Of a stretch of DNA of 64,000 bases, positions 15,635 to 24,213 are shown one piece after another (the first letter of the stretch is position 1; every line of letters begins with the position of its first letter). Position numbers and translations under genes: made by a program. Below the pieces are notes generated by a model. The model was not told the DNA's origin, made no database searches, and saw only the letters and a program-made list of their open reading frames with translations. Source of the stretch: Streptomyces sp. McG3 (GTDB lineage: Bacteria > Actinomycetota > Actinomycetes > Streptomycetales > Streptomycetaceae); NCBI RefSeq assembly GCF_018619185.1, contig NZ_JAAXYC010000009.1, positions 1-64,000 on the forward strand, read 5' to 3'.

Positions 15635-17140
15635 TCAGCCGCCACCCTGCAGGAGCCGGTCCAGCGCAGATACTGGGGAACGCGGGTGCAGAGCACGCCT
15701 GGCGGCGAGTGCCGCCTCCCACTGCTCGGTCAAGCCGAGCATGAGGCGCCGGCGCATGCCGGGCGTGACGTGGGCGTAGCGCGCGGAGACCGAGCCGTCG
15801 ATGTGGCCCATGCGCTCGTCCATGAGGACCTTCTCGGTGCCGAGGTCCTCCATCATCGTCCGGTGCGTGTGGCGAAGCCCGTGCGGCGTGAGGCCCTTGG
15901 CGATCGGGAGCCAGCAGGCGTCCGCCCGAGCGGCGGCCCCTCGACCTCGGGCCGGGACACCAGGCCACGGCTCACCAAGAATCGGCACCGGGCGGGCCTC
16001 CTGGGGCGCCTTCTTCGGGTACCAGCCGGAGGCCGCCGGAGTGAAAAGCCAGGTGGCGAAGCCGTTTCGACGCCAGTGAGCAGCATGCTCCGACGTAGCG
16101 CCGCCACGTACGAACCCGAGCTCTGCGATAGCGAGCTCGACTCGTATGCGGGTCTCCTCGCGTACACGGTCAGAATGGTTGAGGACGTTCGAGACCGTGC
16201 CTGTGGAGACTTCGGCACGGCGGGCGACATCGACGAGCTTCGCGCCCTGGTGTCCGCCGGTACGCGCCACACCCTGGCCCCGGAAGACGTACGTCCTGCC
16301 ATGGCAGGGGCAGGACATCGGCTTCGTGCGGGCAATGTGGTTGAAGACCAGGGCCGACAACCAGTCCGTCGAGTCGATGTCGCGGTAGCTGTCATCCTTG
16401 GGCGGGCAGCGCACCAGCTCGCCGGTGTCGAGTTCGTACAGCTGCCACTCAACCCGGATAGCGTTTCGCCGGACGAACTCCGTTTCCAAGCCGACGATTT
16501 CACCCCAGCGCTTGCCGGTGTAGCCCTTGAGGACCGTGGCGACGAACTCGTCGTCGCGGCCGGACAGTAGGGCGGCCCGCTCTGCGGTGAGCAGGATGCC
16601 GAGTGCGTCGGTGACGACCTTCTCCGGGCCGCGGTCACGGGAACGGCCGGCCCGCTTGCCTCGCCCGCGCCGACGGGCCGCCGGGTTGGACGTGAGCAGA
16701 CCCTCGTCGATCGCGTCCTCGAAGATCAGGTGGAGTGTCGAGCGCCAGGTCTTGACGCTGGAGGCCGCGTACTCGGCCCGCTCCTTCTTCTCCCAGGCGT
16801 CGACGTCCGTGCGCAGGATGCCCGCGAGCGCCTTGTCCTCGAAGTCGGGGAGCAGGTGCTCCTCGATGTGGCGCTTGTAGTTCTGCATGGTCGAGGCAGC
16901 CAGGTCCTGGCCGGCGTACCAGCGGCTGGCGTATGCGCCGAAGGTCTCCTGACCAAGGCCCGGGTCGCGCCACTCACCGCGCCGAACGGTCACCTCTTCC
17001 GCGTCTGCAGCCTGCTTGGCCTCGCGCTTGGTGGCGAACTTGACCACGACGCCCGTGGAATCGGCGACGGTGCCGTACTTGCCGTCCTCGATCTCGTATC
17101 GGCCGCGCCAGTAGCCGCCACGCTTTTCTGCGTACCCCAC
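15635..17140 (-). CDS. int: Tyrosine integrase with inserted LacI-type HTH (element 2)
   Basis: 501 residues. An N-terminal arm-binding region (VGYAEKRGGYWRGRY start) and core-binding domain (TMQNYKRHIEEHLLPDFEDK) precede the catalytic domain. The catalytic arginine (YTGKRWGEIVG, near 215) and the HxxR box (GLRHTHRT, near 425) are split by about 190 residues that include a LacI-family HTH (KLVDVARRAEVSTGTVSNVLN). H in MGHIDG and the tyrosine in SARYAHV complete the site. GTG at 17140 has AGGGAGG upstream. An N-terminally truncated relative is at 46796 in element 3. Confidence 0.9.
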   Translation of the reverse strand: MGYAEKRGGYWRGRYEIEDGKYGTVADSTGVVVKFATKREAKQAADAEEVTVRRGEWRDPGLGQETFGAYASRWYAGQDLAASTMQNYKRHIEEHLLPDFEDKALAGILRTDVDAWEKKERAEYAASSVKTWRSTLHLIFEDAIDEGLLTSNPAARRRGRGKRAGRSRDRGPEKVVTDALGILLTAERAALLSGRDDEFVATVLKGYTGKRWGEIVGLETEFVRRNAIRVEWQLYELDTGELVRCPPKDDSYRDIDSTDWLSALVFNHIARTKPMSCPCHGRTYVFRGQGVARTGGHQGAKLVDVARRAEVSTGTVSNVLNHSDRVREETRIRVELAIAELGFVRGGATSEHAAHWRRNGFATWLFTPAASGWYPKKAPQEARPVPILGEPWPGVPARGRGAAARADACWLPIAKGLTPHGLRHTHRTMMEDLGTEKVLMDERMGHIDGSVSARYAHVTPGMRRRLMLGLTEQWEAALAARRALHPRSPVSALDRLLQGGG

Positions 17141-17172
17141 AGATTTCCCTCCCTTCTGCTGTGTGGGGTGCG

Positions 17173-17547
17173 TTAAGCAGCGATGCCGTACTGGGGCTTG
17201 GTCGTCCGGCGTGGAGGCCGGGCCTTGAGGCGGACGGTGGGCACGGTCGTATCGGGCTGCTGCCGAGCGTGAGCCTTCCGGGGCGGCGCAGGGGTACCAG
17301 GACGCTGCGGAGTCCGGACCGGGCGCTCTTCGTGCATGCGGATGATCTCCGCGAGGTGGTCGTCCGAGAAGCGGTACGCGCGGCCGACGCGGGTGAACGG
17401 GATGAGTCGCCGACGAGCACGGTCTTTGACCCACCAGGCGGAGCAGCCGAGTACGGCGGCGACCTCCTCGGGGGCATAGAGGCGCGGCAGGGCGGCCTCG
17501 GCATGCGAAGACAGTGCGGAGGCAGGGGCTATCGCGGGTTGGCGCAA
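17173..17547 (-). CDS. xis: Excisionase-like HTH protein of element 2
   Basis: 124 residues with a MerR/Xis-type helix-turn-helix (LYAPEEVAAVLGCSAWWVKDRARRR, about 23-47, then a wing FTRVGRAYRFSDDHL) and a Pro/Arg-rich tail. It lies 32 bp upstream of int on the same strand. The start appears to be TTG at 17547 with AGAGGA eight bases before it; a shorter start is possible. Confidence 0.75.
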   Translation of the reverse strand: MRQPAIAPASALSSHAEAALPRLYAPEEVAAVLGCSAWWVKDRARRRLIPFTRVGRAYRFSDDHLAEIIRMHEERPVRTPQRPGTPAPPRKAHARQQPDTTVPTVRLKARPPRRTTKPQYGIAA

Positions 17548-17673
17548 GGGATGGGTCCTCTTCTGGCGGGTATGGGGCGCGGCAACGCCGACCCGCCGGT
17601 CGATCGCTAGGGATGAGATTGGTCTGCCCGTACTGGGGGCTTGCGGGCCCAGTACGGGAGAGGGAGCAGGGGG

Positions 17674-18186
17674 CTATACCTCGTCAGCAGGCTCGACGTC
17701 GCCGCCGCCGGGCGGAGGGCCGTGCATCTTCAGCATGGTCCTGCTGGCCTCCTCCGCCATGGCGTTGGAGACCATCACGTCGGCTTCCTCGCGGATATCG
17801 GGATACTCGGCGAGGTAGGCGTCGAGGGCGTCGCGCGCCTCGGTGAAAGCCAAGTTGGCTCTCTGGGTCGCGCGGAACGCGTCAATGATCTCGTCGATGA
17901 GCTCCATGGCGCGGGCCTTGGCGGCCAGCTGCGGGGGGCCGACGAGGTTGCGCAGGTCGAGGCCGAAGACCTCGGCGAAGCCGATGGTCTCGTCGAGGTT
18001 GATGCGGCGCTTGCCGTTTTCGATCCGCCAGACTGCGGACGGATTCATCTCAAAGCCGGCCTCGTTCATGCGGTCGGACAGGGCGTTGGTGCTCCAACCG
18101 CGCGCCTCGCGTTCCAGTTTGATGCGCACCGCGACGTTGCCCTCACCGCTGAGTAGTACGCCCTGCGGCGGGTCTTCATCCGCCAT
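17674..18186 (-). CDS. XRE-family repressor of element 2
   Basis: 170 residues: an N-terminal XRE-type HTH (VRIKLEREARGWSTNALSDRM...NPSAVWRIENGKRRI, about 20-65), then a helical C-terminal part rich in Ala/Glu. ATG at 18186 has AGAGGTGG just before it. It is divergent from the DUF3631 gene with a shared operator region, which makes it the likely master repressor of element 2 replication and mobilization genes. Confidence 0.78.
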   Translation of the reverse strand: MADEDPPQGVLLSGEGNVAVRIKLEREARGWSTNALSDRMNEAGFEMNPSAVWRIENGKRRINLDETIGFAEVFGLDLRNLVGPPQLAAKARAMELIDEIIDAFRATQRANLAFTEARDALDAYLAEYPDIREEADVMVSNAMAEEASRTMLKMHGPPPGGGDVEPADEV

Positions 18187-18236
18187 GGCCACCTCTTTCC
18201 GTACGTAGCGCTCCCCTGCCATTTGCAGGACCCCTA

Positions 18237-18299
18237 ACAGTAGCATGCCCACTGCGAGATGCAGAACACTTCTGCGATCCGCAATTCATGTGGCATAGT
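18237..18299. promoter_or_regulatory. Symmetric divergent promoters with palindromic operator
   Basis: GCAGAACACTTCTGC (18261-18275) is a perfect 6-3-6 inverted repeat. Each half, read outward as TTCTGC, can serve as a -35: rightward with CATAGT at 18294-18299 and leftward with TACTGT at 18242-18237, both after 18 bp. One repressor dimer could shut both promoters. Confidence 0.5.
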
Positions 18300-18467
18300 G
18301 GTGGTCCCACCCGATCAACCCGAGGAGCCCGCACGACCGCACGTGACATGAAAGAAGCCCCCGGCGATGCCGGGGGCTCAAGCGCAAACCTCTCAACCGC
18401 CATCCCTAGCGATCAACCTGCGGAGACCGGGATTGCCGTCCCATATGGCCCGCAAGCAGAGGAGCTG

Positions 18468-19754
18468 ATGCCCAGTATGACCGATCCCCAGCCGAATACG
18501 CCATCCCGTCCCAACGACTCCTGCACCTCGTGGCCTCCAGTCGCGGTGCCCGGCCAACCGGCCGGCCCCGTTGCGCCTTCGCCAGAGGAGGACTGCGACG
18601 ACTGCCCGTCGCCACCGCCGCTGTCCGAAGGAGCGCGGATCCTGGAAGCCCTTCGAGCGCAGGTCAAGCGGTACGTGGCGATGCCGAGCGAGGAGGCCGT
18701 CACGGCGGTGGCCTTGTGGGTCGCGGCGACGCATCTGCAGCGCGCGTGGCAGCACGCGCCGCGCCTGGCGATCGTCGCGCCGGAGAAGCGGTGCGGCAAG
18801 TCCAGGCTGCTGGACGTGGTGACCGAGACCGTGCACAACCGCCTGATCACGGTCAACGCCAGCGCAGCGGCGATCTTCCGGTCGATCGACGGGGACGACC
18901 CGCCGACTCTCCTGGTAGACGAGGCCGACACCATGTTCAGCACCACCAAGGCCGCAGAGAAGAACAAGGAGGTCCGCGGCCTCATCAACGCGGGGCACCA
19001 GCGTGGCCGGCCCACTCTGCGAGTATCCGGGCCCGAGCACCAAGTGCAGGAGTTCCCCACCTTCGCCATGGCCGCTCTCGCCGGGATCGGTGACCTGCCG
19101 GACACGATCATGGACCGGGCGGTGGTGATCCGGATGCGCCGCCGTGCGGCAGGGGAGAAGGTGGCGTCCTTCCGCACCAACCGGGACACCCCTGCCCTGA
19201 ACGCGATCCGCGACCGCCTCCACGCCTGGCTGCAACCCTTGTACGAGCAGGCGATGGCCATGGAGCCCCCCATGCCGGTCGAGGACCGCGCGGCAGACAC
19301 CTGGGAACCGCTGGTCATCATCGCCGACCTCGCCGGGGGCGACTGGCCCGCGCTCGCCCGCACCGCCTGCCGAACCATGACGGACTACGAGGCCGGCCAG
19401 GACGAGGAGGGCGGTCTACGCACCCGCCTCCTGGTCGGGATCCGCCGCGCCTTCGCCGCTGTGGGCGACCCGGCCGTGCTGAGCACGAAGCATCTGCTGG
19501 AATCCCTGAACGCGGATCGGGAAGCTCCCTGGGCCGAGTACGGCGCCAACGGGCTGACTCCGCGAGGACTGCAGCTGCTCCTGAAGCCGTACGGCATCGG
19601 CTCAGCCAACCGCCGCTTCCCCGACGGCACCCAGGCCAAGGGCTTCGCCCGGAACCAATTCCTCGACACCTGGGCCCGCTACTGCCCCGAGCCCAGGGCT
19701 GTGGCCGAGGCCGCCCGGCCGGCGGATGAGCCGCTGCCCGACACCGCAGCCTGA
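18468..19754 (+). CDS. DUF3631-domain ATPase of element 2
   Basis: About 428 residues. Pro/Ser-rich N-terminus, then the P-loop core with Walker A APEKRCGKSRL near 105, Walker B LLVDEADTMF near 145 and the DUF3631 blocks (LINAGHQRG, LPDTIMDRAVVIRMRRR, TWEPLVIIADLAGG). It parallels the element 1 protein at 2568 and is probably the replication partner of element 2, though no prim-pol gene is visible here. ATG 18468 or 18477 fits the GAGGAG site best; earlier in-frame starts (18288, 18348) are possible and the start is uncertain. Confidence 0.78.
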   Translation: MPSMTDPQPNTPSRPNDSCTSWPPVAVPGQPAGPVAPSPEEDCDDCPSPPPLSEGARILEALRAQVKRYVAMPSEEAVTAVALWVAATHLQRAWQHAPRLAIVAPEKRCGKSRLLDVVTETVHNRLITVNASAAAIFRSIDGDDPPTLLVDEADTMFSTTKAAEKNKEVRGLINAGHQRGRPTLRVSGPEHQVQEFPTFAMAALAGIGDLPDTIMDRAVVIRMRRRAAGEKVASFRTNRDTPALNAIRDRLHAWLQPLYEQAMAMEPPMPVEDRAADTWEPLVIIADLAGGDWPALARTACRTMTDYEAGQDEEGGLRTRLLVGIRRAFAAVGDPAVLSTKHLLESLNADREAPWAEYGANGLTPRGLQLLLKPYGIGSANRRFPDGTQAKGFARNQFLDTWARYCPEPRAVAEAARPADEPLPDTAA

Positions 19755-19771
19755 CCCGACTCCACTCGCAC

Positions 19772-19807
19772 CACTCGTCCCCGCGCAGGTCAGCGCGGGG
19801 ACGAGTG
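19772..19807. terminator. Strong 15-bp hairpin after the DUF3631 gene
   Basis: CACTCGTCCCCGCGC and its exact complement enclose AGGTCA. It lies 18 bp after the stop codon and is probably a terminator or attenuator before the DUF2637 gene. Confidence 0.65.
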
Positions 19808-19965
19808 GGAGAGCCGCAACGAGTCGAGTCGACATCACCACGCCACCCGTACCTGTCCTGACCAGGCACGCGACGAGTGGTACGAGACATCACACCTCAC
19901 GGCGGCCACCCCCTGCCCTCCCCTGCGCCAAGGCCGCCGCCCCGAGCCCACCTGGAGTACCCCGC

Positions 19966-21057
19966 TTGCTTGCCCGCATCACCGCCCTCCTCGGCCGAGG
20001 CGATTCGCATCGGCATCATCCTGCTACTGCTCCACGAGATGCTCGCCGGACAGGCGCACGTACCACCCTGGTCCTCGGGCTGGTAGCCGTGGTCCTCATG
20101 GCCTTTCGGGTCTCGTGGAACGCACTGTCCGACGTGGCCCGCGCCATCGGCGCAGACACCACCGCCGCCCTGCTCTACCCGATCGTGGTCGACGGCCTGA
20201 TGGCCCTCGCACTGGTCGCCACGCTCGTGCTCACGGGTACGGACCGGAAGTTCGCGCTCCGGGTCCTTGCGACCTATACGCTCGCCAGCCTCCTGCTGAA
20301 CTACGTGCACGGCCTCATACCGACCCTGCACACCGGGTCGACGCAGTGGGGCCGACTGGCCGACTGGGACCCCGCGAACTGGGCCCTCGTGCTGCTGGCC
20401 ACCTCGCTCCCGGTCGGGTCGATCTACTTCGGATCGGACCTCGTGGCAAAGGTGCTGCACCACAACCCCGAGTCGGCCGACTCTGCCGAAACGGCCTCTG
20501 CCCAGTCGGCCGGCCGGCCAGCCATCGAGTCGGACGGCGAACGAGCCGACGTGCACGCCACTGAGTCGGCCCCTATTCCTGACCAGGACAAATCTGGCCC
20601 GGCGCAGGTACCTGAGCCGACTCCCACGAAGGTCGTGGAGGGGCTCGTGACAGGGCCGACTGAGGCCGACATGTCGGCCACCTCTAGCCGATCACGGCAG
20701 TCGGCCGCCGTGTCGGCGTCGACCGGGGCTTCGCCGCGTCGGGCGGCCGATCGGGGTCGAGCCACCCCCAAGTCGACCGCCGACCGTCCCCGCACCGACG
20801 CCGAAGTCCTAGATGAGGCACGGCTCCTGACCGCCGACTGGAGTGACGACCGACTGACAGCCATGCGTCTGCGTAGCGCCCTGGAGATCGGCCAGAAGCG
20901 AGCCCGCATCGTGCGTGACCAGCTGAGGGCCGAGCGCACCACCAACGCCGAGCCCGTCACGTACGGCGGCGTCGAAGGCGAGCCTCTCGGCGGACTCGAC
21001 GATGCCGACCAACAGCAGGAACAGAACCCAGCTACAGCCCTTTCCGGCGCCGCCTGA
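19966..21057 (+). CDS. DUF2637 membrane protein of element 2
   Basis: About 363 residues. The membrane part (VVLMAFRVSWNALSDVA, VVDGLMALALVATLVL, LLLNYVHGLIPTLH, DWDPANWALVLLATSLPVGSIYFG) is nearly the same as in the element 1 protein at 9360, while the Ser/Pro-rich linker has diverged. The basic C-terminal helix region (LTADWSDDRLTAMRLRSALEIGQKRAR) is again present. The start is taken as TTG 19966 because GGAG lies nine bases before it and the strong hairpin at 19772 precedes it; the frame is open further upstream. Confidence 0.72.
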   Translation: MLARITALLGRGDSHRHHPATAPRDARRTGARTTLVLGLVAVVLMAFRVSWNALSDVARAIGADTTAALLYPIVVDGLMALALVATLVLTGTDRKFALRVLATYTLASLLLNYVHGLIPTLHTGSTQWGRLADWDPANWALVLLATSLPVGSIYFGSDLVAKVLHHNPESADSAETASAQSAGRPAIESDGERADVHATESAPIPDQDKSGPAQVPEPTPTKVVEGLVTGPTEADMSATSSRSRQSAAVSASTGASPRRAADRGRATPKSTADRPRTDAEVLDEARLLTADWSDDRLTAMRLRSALEIGQKRARIVRDQLRAERTTNAEPVTYGGVEGEPLGGLDDADQQQEQNPATALSGAA

Positions 21058-21152
21058 TCTCTGCGCTTGCCCCGTGCCCTCCTGTGCCGACGAGCACGAG
21101 GACACGGGGCCCGCGATCACTCCGCTCCCAGCCACCCTCGGAGAACCAGCCC

Positions 21153-21755
21153 GTGCACGACCAGCATCACGAAATCCCAGCCCAACAGCAGGAGATGACC
21201 ACCGACCCCGACAGCGCAGCAAGTTGTCGGGTAAGGAGTCCTTACCCGGCCTCCGCCCCAGGGGAGGCGGAGGCTTCCGGCGCTGAGGCGGCACCGGAGT
21301 CGGTCGGCCCGGGGGTGCCGACCGAGGGAGGGACCAACACTCCTTCGCCGCTCGACCCGCACAAGCCCGTGCCACGCCGCCGACTGCGTGACCGACAGCT
21401 GCGCGAGCGCCGCGTCCACCCCCGCTACAACGATCACGAGTTCGACCTCGTCCAGCACGCTGCCGCCGTGAGCCAGATGGCACCCGGCGGCTACGTCGCC
21501 GAGAGCTCGCTGGCCGCCGCACGCGCCGAGGACCCCACCGCCGCCGTGGCCGACTACCGCGCCACCGTAAAGGCGCTGCTCGCCGCGAACGGGCAGCTCG
21601 GCCGGGTCGGCAACAACCTCAACCAGCTCACCGGACACCTGAACAAGGACGGCGACATGCCCGCAGCCGACACCGTCCTGCGGATCCTCCACCGCGTCGA
21701 GGCATCTGTGGATGCGGTGGACGGTGCCGTCGCCCGGGTGATGGAGGGGCGGTGA
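21153..21755 (+). CDS. mobC: MobC-like relaxosome accessory protein
   Basis: About 200 residues. The C-terminal half has the MobC pattern: a basic RLRDRQLRERRVHPRYNDHE entry to a ribbon-helix-helix, AVSQMAPGGYV, and the hallmark GNNLNQLTGHLN near 165. It should bind oriT and assist the relaxase encoded 4 bp downstream. The first 60 residues are low-complexity. GTG at 21153 has GGAGAA seven bases upstream; ATG 21195 is an alternative. A 21-bp palindrome lies within its 5' coding part. Confidence 0.78.
   Translation: MHDQHHEIPAQQQEMTTDPDSAASCRVRSPYPASAPGEAEASGAEAAPESVGPGVPTEGGTNTPSPLDPHKPVPRRRLRDRQLRERRVHPRYNDHEFDLVQHAAAVSQMAPGGYVAESSLAAARAEDPTAAVADYRATVKALLAANGQLGRVGNNLNQLTGHLNKDGDMPAADTVLRILHRVEASVDAVDGAVARVMEGR
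21228..21248. promoter_or_regulatory. Palindrome inside mobC, candidate oriT hairpin
   Basis: CGGGTAAGGA and TCCTTACCCG flank a single G, a perfect 10-1-10 inverted repeat. Relaxases commonly nick next to such a hairpin near mobC; here it sits in the poorly constrained N-terminal coding part. Confidence 0.45.
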
Positions 21756-21759
21756 GTCG

Positions 21760-23454
21760 GTGATACCCAAGATCATCCTTGGCCAGGGCGGCACCCGCGG
21801 ACTGATCCGCTACCTCTTCGGCAAGGGGCAGGCGAACGAGCACGTGGATCCACACCTGGTGGCATCCTGGAACGACTTCGCACCCGACCCCGGCCGCAGC
21901 CCGCACCGCGACCCCAAAGCCGTGGAGAAGCAGCTCGCCGCACAGCTCGACCAGCCCGTGCGAATGCTGGGCAACCGCGCACCACAAACCACCTTCTGGC
22001 ACTGCCCCGTCCGCGCCGCCCCCGAGGACCCGATCCTCACCGACGCCCAGTGGGCGGACATCGCGCGCAGGATCGTGGCCGCCGCCGGCATCGCCTCCGA
22101 TGGCGACGAGAAGGCGTGTCGGTGGGTGGCCGTGCGCCACGCGGACGACCACATCCACATCGCCGCCACCCTGGTTCGCCAGGACGGACGCCGCCCCCAG
22201 CGCAACCACGACAAGCGGGCCGTGCAGAAGGAAGCCCGTCAGATCGAAATCGACCACGGGCTACGTCAGTTGAAAGCGGGCGATGGGACCGCTGCCAAGC
22301 AGCCGACCAGCAAAGAACACTTCAAGGCCAAGCGCCTGGGCCAGGACACCACGGCCCGCGAAGTTCTCCGGACACGTGTGCGAAGGGCGGTCGCCGCCGC
22401 AGACAGCGAGACAGAGTTCTTCTCGCTGCTGGAGGCTACCGGCGTAACCGTGCGCCTCAAGTGCGGGCCGTCCGGCGACGCACTTGGATGCAACTTCGCG
22501 CTGCCCGGCAACACCAACGAGAACGGCGATCCCGTCTGGTTTGCAGGATCCACGCTGTCCCCCGATCTCTCCTTGCCGAAGATCCGCGAACGCCTCGCCA
22601 CCAGCGTTCCCGAACCGGTTACCGCCCGGCCGAGCAATCCGTGGCACGAAGCCACCGCCGCCACCGAACGCATCCCCCACCACCTCTCCGCCGCCGACGA
22701 CCCCGCCGCCCAAGGACAGCTGGTCGCTCTCGGCGCAACACTCGACCTGCTGCCCATCACCGCGCCGGCCGCAGCCAGGGCCGAACTGCAACAGGCCGCC
22801 ATCGTGTTCGAGCGCGCTACCCGCTCCCGCATTACCGCCGACCTCGACAGCACCCGCGTACTGCGCCGCAGCGTCCAGGCAATCTGGCGTGACCGACCCC
22901 AGGACAAGGACGGTGCCGGATTCGCCATGCTCCTGGACGCTGCATTCACAGCGGTTGCTTTCGCGGCCCACTGGCACCGCACCCGCCAGAACGCCCAGCA
23001 GGAGGAGGCCGCCGGGCGGGCTCTCCTCCACCTGCGGGCAGCCTACGGACAGGTCGCCGAGCCGGTCCTGGCCGGCCTCGCGCGTCGCGCCCCCGCCCAG
23101 CAGACGAAGCGCCGCCTCGCCCACCACATCCAGCAAGCAGTACCGGAGTACGCCGAGCGCATTCTCGATGGCCCCGCCTGGGACGCGCTCGCCACCGTCC
23201 TGGCCGAGGCAGAAGCAGCAGGGCACAACGCAGCCACCATCCTCAGCCAGGCACTGGGCCAGCGCACCCTGGAAGACGCCCACAACCCCGCCCGAGCGCT
23301 GACCTGGCGCATCCGCCGCCTCAGTCAGCGCCACGCACCCGGCCCGCGGGCCCAGGCCGCCAGGGCCCCAAGCACCACACAACGGATCGGTGTCCCAGCC
23401 CATTCGACGACCGCGGCTCCTCCCCCGCAGCGGTCATCGGCTCGGCAGCGCTGA
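21760..23454 (+). CDS. mobA: Relaxase / mobilization endonuclease
   Basis: 564 residues. The N-terminal 200 form a Relaxase-family domain: IPKIILGQGGTRGLIRYLFG at the start and the three-histidine metal site HADDHIHIAATLV near residue 128. The remainder is helical with a basic, Pro-rich tail. It should nick one strand at oriT and pilot it into the recipient, using a secretion channel supplied by another conjugative element since none is encoded here. GTG at 21760 follows mobC after 4 bp. Confidence 0.85.
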   Translation: MIPKIILGQGGTRGLIRYLFGKGQANEHVDPHLVASWNDFAPDPGRSPHRDPKAVEKQLAAQLDQPVRMLGNRAPQTTFWHCPVRAAPEDPILTDAQWADIARRIVAAAGIASDGDEKACRWVAVRHADDHIHIAATLVRQDGRRPQRNHDKRAVQKEARQIEIDHGLRQLKAGDGTAAKQPTSKEHFKAKRLGQDTTAREVLRTRVRRAVAAADSETEFFSLLEATGVTVRLKCGPSGDALGCNFALPGNTNENGDPVWFAGSTLSPDLSLPKIRERLATSVPEPVTARPSNPWHEATAATERIPHHLSAADDPAAQGQLVALGATLDLLPITAPAAARAELQQAAIVFERATRSRITADLDSTRVLRRSVQAIWRDRPQDKDGAGFAMLLDAAFTAVAFAAHWHRTRQNAQQEEAAGRALLHLRAAYGQVAEPVLAGLARRAPAQQTKRRLAHHIQQAVPEYAERILDGPAWDALATVLAEAEAAGHNAATILSQALGQRTLEDAHNPARALTWRIRRLSQRHAPGPRAQAARAPSTTQRIGVPAHSTTAAPPPQRSSARQR

Positions 23455-23479
23455 CCAACAAACGAGCGCAACATAGACG

Positions 23480-23510
23480 ACGATCGCCGGTTAGCCAAAC
23501 CGGCGATCGT
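23480..23510 (+). terminator. Terminator of the mobilization operon
   Basis: ACGATCGCCGGTT and AACCGGCGATCGT form a 13-bp stem with a five-base loop, 26 bp after the relaxase stop. Confidence 0.7.
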
Positions 23511-23555
23511 CCGGAGAGTTGATGCCTCGACCCCCACTCCGGAAGGACTCCCTGT

Positions 23556-23945
23556 ATGGCCATCACCGACACCCGACCCCGTGCCATCGTTCTCCTCACC
23601 GACATAGACGCCTCCCGCAGCGACGAACCCGATCACCTTTTCCACCACGACGGGCGCCCGTTCACCACTGCCGAATACGAGCTGCTCTCCACCTGCACGC
23701 CGACGGAGATAGACATCGCAGTCGCGCACATGCAGCCGGTTGGCGACTGGATGAGTGAACGCCAGACGGTGCAGAAGGCCCTCATCGGCCTGTACATGAA
23801 GTACGCATACCAAATGCCCGATGCCTTTCCGGATAGCGTCTACGACCTCATGACCGAAGAGGACTACTCGGAGTTCGAGCGCCTGGCCGACATCGTCAGC
23901 GCCGACGATGCCTTCGAAGAGCACACCGGACACGAACAGGACTGA
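23556..23945 (+). CDS. Hypothetical acidic protein
   Basis: 129 residues, strongly acidic, not recognised. Segments include TDIDASRSDEP, FTTAEYELLSTCTPTEIDIAVAHM and LIGLYMKYAYQMPDAFPDSVYDLM. ATG at 23556 has GGAAGG upstream. It follows the mobilization terminator, so it likely has its own promoter. Confidence 0.6.
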   Translation: MAITDTRPRAIVLLTDIDASRSDEPDHLFHHDGRPFTTAEYELLSTCTPTEIDIAVAHMQPVGDWMSERQTVQKALIGLYMKYAYQMPDAFPDSVYDLMTEEDYSEFERLADIVSADDAFEEHTGHEQD

Positions 23946-24213
23946 CCGGCTGAAACCAACGGGCCGCGCTTCAGGGCTCCGTCTGTCGCACAGCCTCCGC
24001 AGGGTCGCGTACCCATCCCCGTGAGCCCCGGCCCCGCACATGCCGCAGGCCCGACCGGAATCACCGGCCGGGCCTGCGGCACACCCACGAGTTCAGGTGG
24101 TCACACGAGCTTTCGCCACCGCCTTCTCCACGAGGTCGACGACCAGCGCGACGGACCCGAGACTACGCAGGGGCGAGCCGTGCCCAACCGCCCAGGCAGT
24201 GAGGTGAGGGCGA

